Below the pieces are notes generated by a model. That model did no database searches, was not told the DNA's origin, and was given only the letters and a program-made list of their open reading frames with translations. Positions 62,205 to 63,943 of a stretch of DNA of 63,943 bases are shown piece by piece. This DNA is from Proteocatella sp051653405 (GTDB lineage: Bacteria > Bacillota > Clostridia > Peptostreptococcales > Filifactoraceae), in the NCBI GenBank assembly GCA_051653405.1, contig JBOFWC010000131.1, forward strand, positions 1 through 63,943, written 5' to 3'. Within the stretch, counting starts at the first letter, position 1. Each line of letters begins with the position of its first letter. The position numbers and the translations under genes are program-made.

Positions 62205-63040
62205 ATGAATTATGTAATCGAGACAAAAAATCTATCAAAAAAATTCGATTCTCAAATTGCGGTAGATAAAGTAAATCTTCATGTTCCTAAAGGTAAAATA
62301 TATGGACTTTTAGGAAGAAATGGCGCTGGAAAAACCACAATTATGAGAATGCTCTTGGATTTAGCAACGCCTTCAGGTGGCGAAATATTCCTATTTGGAG
62401 AAACTAATGCTAAAAATAAAAAACAGATTTACAAAAGAATTGGCTCTCTTATAGAGTCTCCAGGGTTCTACGAGAACCTTACTGGATATGAAAATCTTAA
62501 GCTTATTTCAAAACTAAGAGGACATCATAAGGACTCCAGCGTAATTGAAGCGCTTAAAACTGTAGGCTTAGAAACTGAGCTTAAAAAAACATACGCAAAC
62601 TATTCACTTGGAATGAAACAAAGACTTGGAATAGCTGCTGCTGTAATGCATGAACCCGAACTCCTAATACTTGATGAGCCTATAAATGGACTCGACCCTG
62701 TAGGTATATCTAAAATAAGAAATTATCTCGAAAAATTATGTTCTGAAAAGGGTGTCACAATTTTTATATCAAGTCATATATTAAGCGAAATCGTTCTTAT
62801 GTAGAGTTTATCGTCTCTGATATAAATAAAGCCTGCCTTATATTGGAAGAACAGTTTAAAATAACAGACTACAGTGTACTCGAAAACAATGTCTTAAGAA
62901 TATTTTCTATGCTTGAAATCCGTGCGGAAATGAATAAAGCATTTGTCGATAACAAAATAGATATATTCAAACTAAATCTAAGTGAAGAAAAATTAGAGGA
63001 TTACTTCAACAAATTGATTGGGGGTGGAGATATTGGTTAG
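62205..63040 (+). pseudogene. bcrA: Bacitracin-type ABC transporter ATPase (BcrA-like), broken by deletion
   Basis: The first part has Walker A GRNGAGKTT (about 37-45), signature SLGMKQRLG, Walker B LLILDEP and the H-loop SSHILSEI, then stops at a TAG after residue 199. A second reading frame encodes the usual C-terminus (RSYVEFIVSDINKACLIL ... EDYFNKLIGGG) up to the stop at 63038-63040. From ATG to that stop is 836 bases, two over a codon multiple. BcrA proteins usually have about 306 residues; about 28 residues between SEI and RSY are missing, so I infer a deletion of about 85 bases around 62793-62798. The nucleotide-binding core is complete but the C-terminal dimerisation part is cut off. 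Confidence 0.8.
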
Positions 63041-63770
63041 TCTTCTTCAGTGTGAATTTATGAAATTAAAACGTTCTAAAATGACTATTATAAGTATACT
63101 TGGAGCCATGGTAAATCCGTTTATGATCCTTGTTGAGATTTTAAAAGAACGTTCCAATAATCCAGATGTAATTGTAACTTACTCTGGTATATTCAGTCAG
63201 TCAAATATGTATATGATTCTAATATTTGGATTGATTGTATACACGGTATTTGCGTCCTATTTATTCGGAAGAGAATACACTGAAAATACGCTCAAAACAA
63301 TTTTGACAATACCAGTATCAAAATCTTCACTTTTAATATCAAAATTTCTAACCCTTATCATATGGTGCGTGGGGCTTTCTATACTTTCTTGGTTCTTCTG
63401 CTTAATCGTAGGGCTTCTTGCTAATGCAAGCGAGTTAAATATGACTGTTGTTTTATCAAGTCTTTTTGAGTGCTCTTTTGGTACTCTGTTGCTTGTATTA
63501 ATGTTCTCCCCCATTGTTTTCATAACAATTTGGACCAAAGGTATAGTTATCCCTGTAATAACTTCTGCTACTATAGTAATGTTCAATGCTGCCCTTACTA
63601 ATGAAAATATTGGTGCCCTGTTTCCTTGGACTTCAATTTATCTTGTGGCTTCAAATAGAATATTAGAAACAGGATATCCTGTAATACTGTCTGTTTCTCT
63701 AATTTTATTTACTATAATAGTAGGCTTTTCCCTTTGTTTTTACTATTTCAATAAAGAGGATATAAAATAG
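63033..63770 (+). CDS. bcrB: ABC transporter permease, bacitracin type (BcrB-like)
   Basis: 245 residues from TTG 63033 (product MVSLLQCEF...), preceded by GGGGGTGG. Six membrane helices. The start KLKRSKMTIISILGAM matches the BcrB/ABC-2 lantibiotic-permease family. Overlaps the ATPase reading frame by 8 bases, as in intact bcrAB operons. It should pair with BcrA to remove bacitracin. Confidence 0.87.
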   Translation: MVSLLQCEFMKLKRSKMTIISILGAMVNPFMILVEILKERSNNPDVIVTYSGIFSQSNMYMILIFGLIVYTVFASYLFGREYTENTLKTILTIPVSKSSLLISKFLTLIIWCVGLSILSWFFCLIVGLLANASELNMTVVLSSLFECSFGTLLLVLMFSPIVFITIWTKGIVIPVITSATIVMFNAALTNENIGALFPWTSIYLVASNRILETGYPVILSVSLILFTIIVGFSLCFYYFNKEDIK

Positions 63771-63782
63771 AAAGGACTAAAT

Positions 63783-63943
63783 ATGATTGAATTTATTAAA
63801 GCCGGTATTTTTGGAATTGTAGAAGGAATTTCTGAATGGCTTCCCATAAGTAGTACTGGTCACATGATACTTTTGAATAAAATAATGCCCCTTAATGTCA
63901 GCGAAGCTTTCTTAAATATGTTTCTAATTGTAATTCAGCTAGG
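63783..63943 (+). CDS. uppP: Undecaprenyl-diphosphate phosphatase, 5' part
   Basis: 53 codons plus two bases, cut by the window end. GIVEGISEWLPISSTGHMIL is the BacA/UppP family signature. It recycles undecaprenyl pyrophosphate and confers bacitracin tolerance (bcrD in some operons). AAAGGA site. 12 bases after the permease gene, so part of the same operon. Confidence 0.92.
   Translation, partial: MIEFIKAGIFGIVEGISEWLPISSTGHMILLNKIMPLNVSEAFLNMFLIVIQL

Noticed and set aside
62843..63040. Separate small gene with MEEQFKITDY product
   Set aside because: It is the C-terminal end of the frameshifted BcrA-like ATPase; no start site of its own.
1..63943. CRISPR array, tRNA, rRNA, insertion sequence or prophage
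   Set aside because: No regularly spaced repeats, cloverleaf, transposase, integrase or phage gene was seen by eye; a formal search was not possible.

Overview
This window looks like the chromosome of a low-GC Gram-positive anaerobe of the class Clostridia. A member of the Peptostreptococcaceae-like group is my best guess, but nothing in the sequence fixes the genus. Supporting signs are the strong A+T bias, AGGAGG-type ribosome binding sites with frequent TTG/GTG starts, a tyrosine T-box, rapZ-yvcK-whiA, SpoVD-type penicillin-binding protein with PASTA repeats, sbp plus two DUF881 genes beside ftsZ, and spaced-out mur genes. No tRNA, rRNA, CRISPR array, prophage or insertion sequence was seen.

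Layout. Positions 1-6 kb hold guaA (start only) and guaB behind a guanine riboswitch, a Ca/Mn-type P-ATPase behind a yybP-ykoY (manganese) riboswitch, and tyrS behind a T-box. Positions 6-11.2 kb hold HPr, whiA, a Nudix hydrolase, yvcK, rapZ, a PHP protein and murB, read as one minus-strand operon. At 11.4-12.5 kb is a PhnM-like amidohydrolase with eroded metal motifs. From 12.6 to 22.2 kb a nearly gapless minus-strand run goes nrdR - response regulator - histidine kinase - UvrD-like helicase - pilB - pilC - three small unknown proteins - three pseudopilins. This is the most unusual block here. From 22.2 to 39.3 kb lies a long division/cell-wall cluster: DUF896 - two M16 peptidase-like proteins - lgt - rsmH - ftsL - spoVD - murF - mraY - murD - ftsW - murG - divIB - DUF881 x2 - sbp - ftsZ. 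murE, mraZ and ftsA are not in it.

At 39.4-44.5 kb are a small Cys-rich protein, a 6S RNA gene, a LacI-family regulator with trmB, acpP, an RluA-type pseudouridine synthase, NAD kinase and a YfcE-type phosphodiesterase. From 44.5 to 53 kb there are two GGDEF proteins that look like tandem paralogues, an unknown membrane protein, an EamA transporter, a two-component system and a lipoprotein with FG-GAP-like repeats. A DEAD-box helicase, an alanine/glycine:sodium symporter and murC (away from the other mur genes) follow. At 57.7-60.3 kb are a radical SAM protein, rsmE and prmA. The window ends with a BacRS/BcrABC-like bacitracin-resistance locus (two-component system, ABC ATPase, permease, start of uppP) in which the ABC ATPase gene is broken by an internal deletion and frameshift.

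How the parts fit: most of the window serves envelope building and its control (mur/fts genes, Lgt, RapZ/YvcK, UppP), with translation-related enzymes (TyrS, TrmB, RluA, RsmE, RsmH, PrmA). RNA-level regulation is common (two riboswitches, one T-box, 6S RNA). Several promoters carry an extended -10 (TGnTATAAT).
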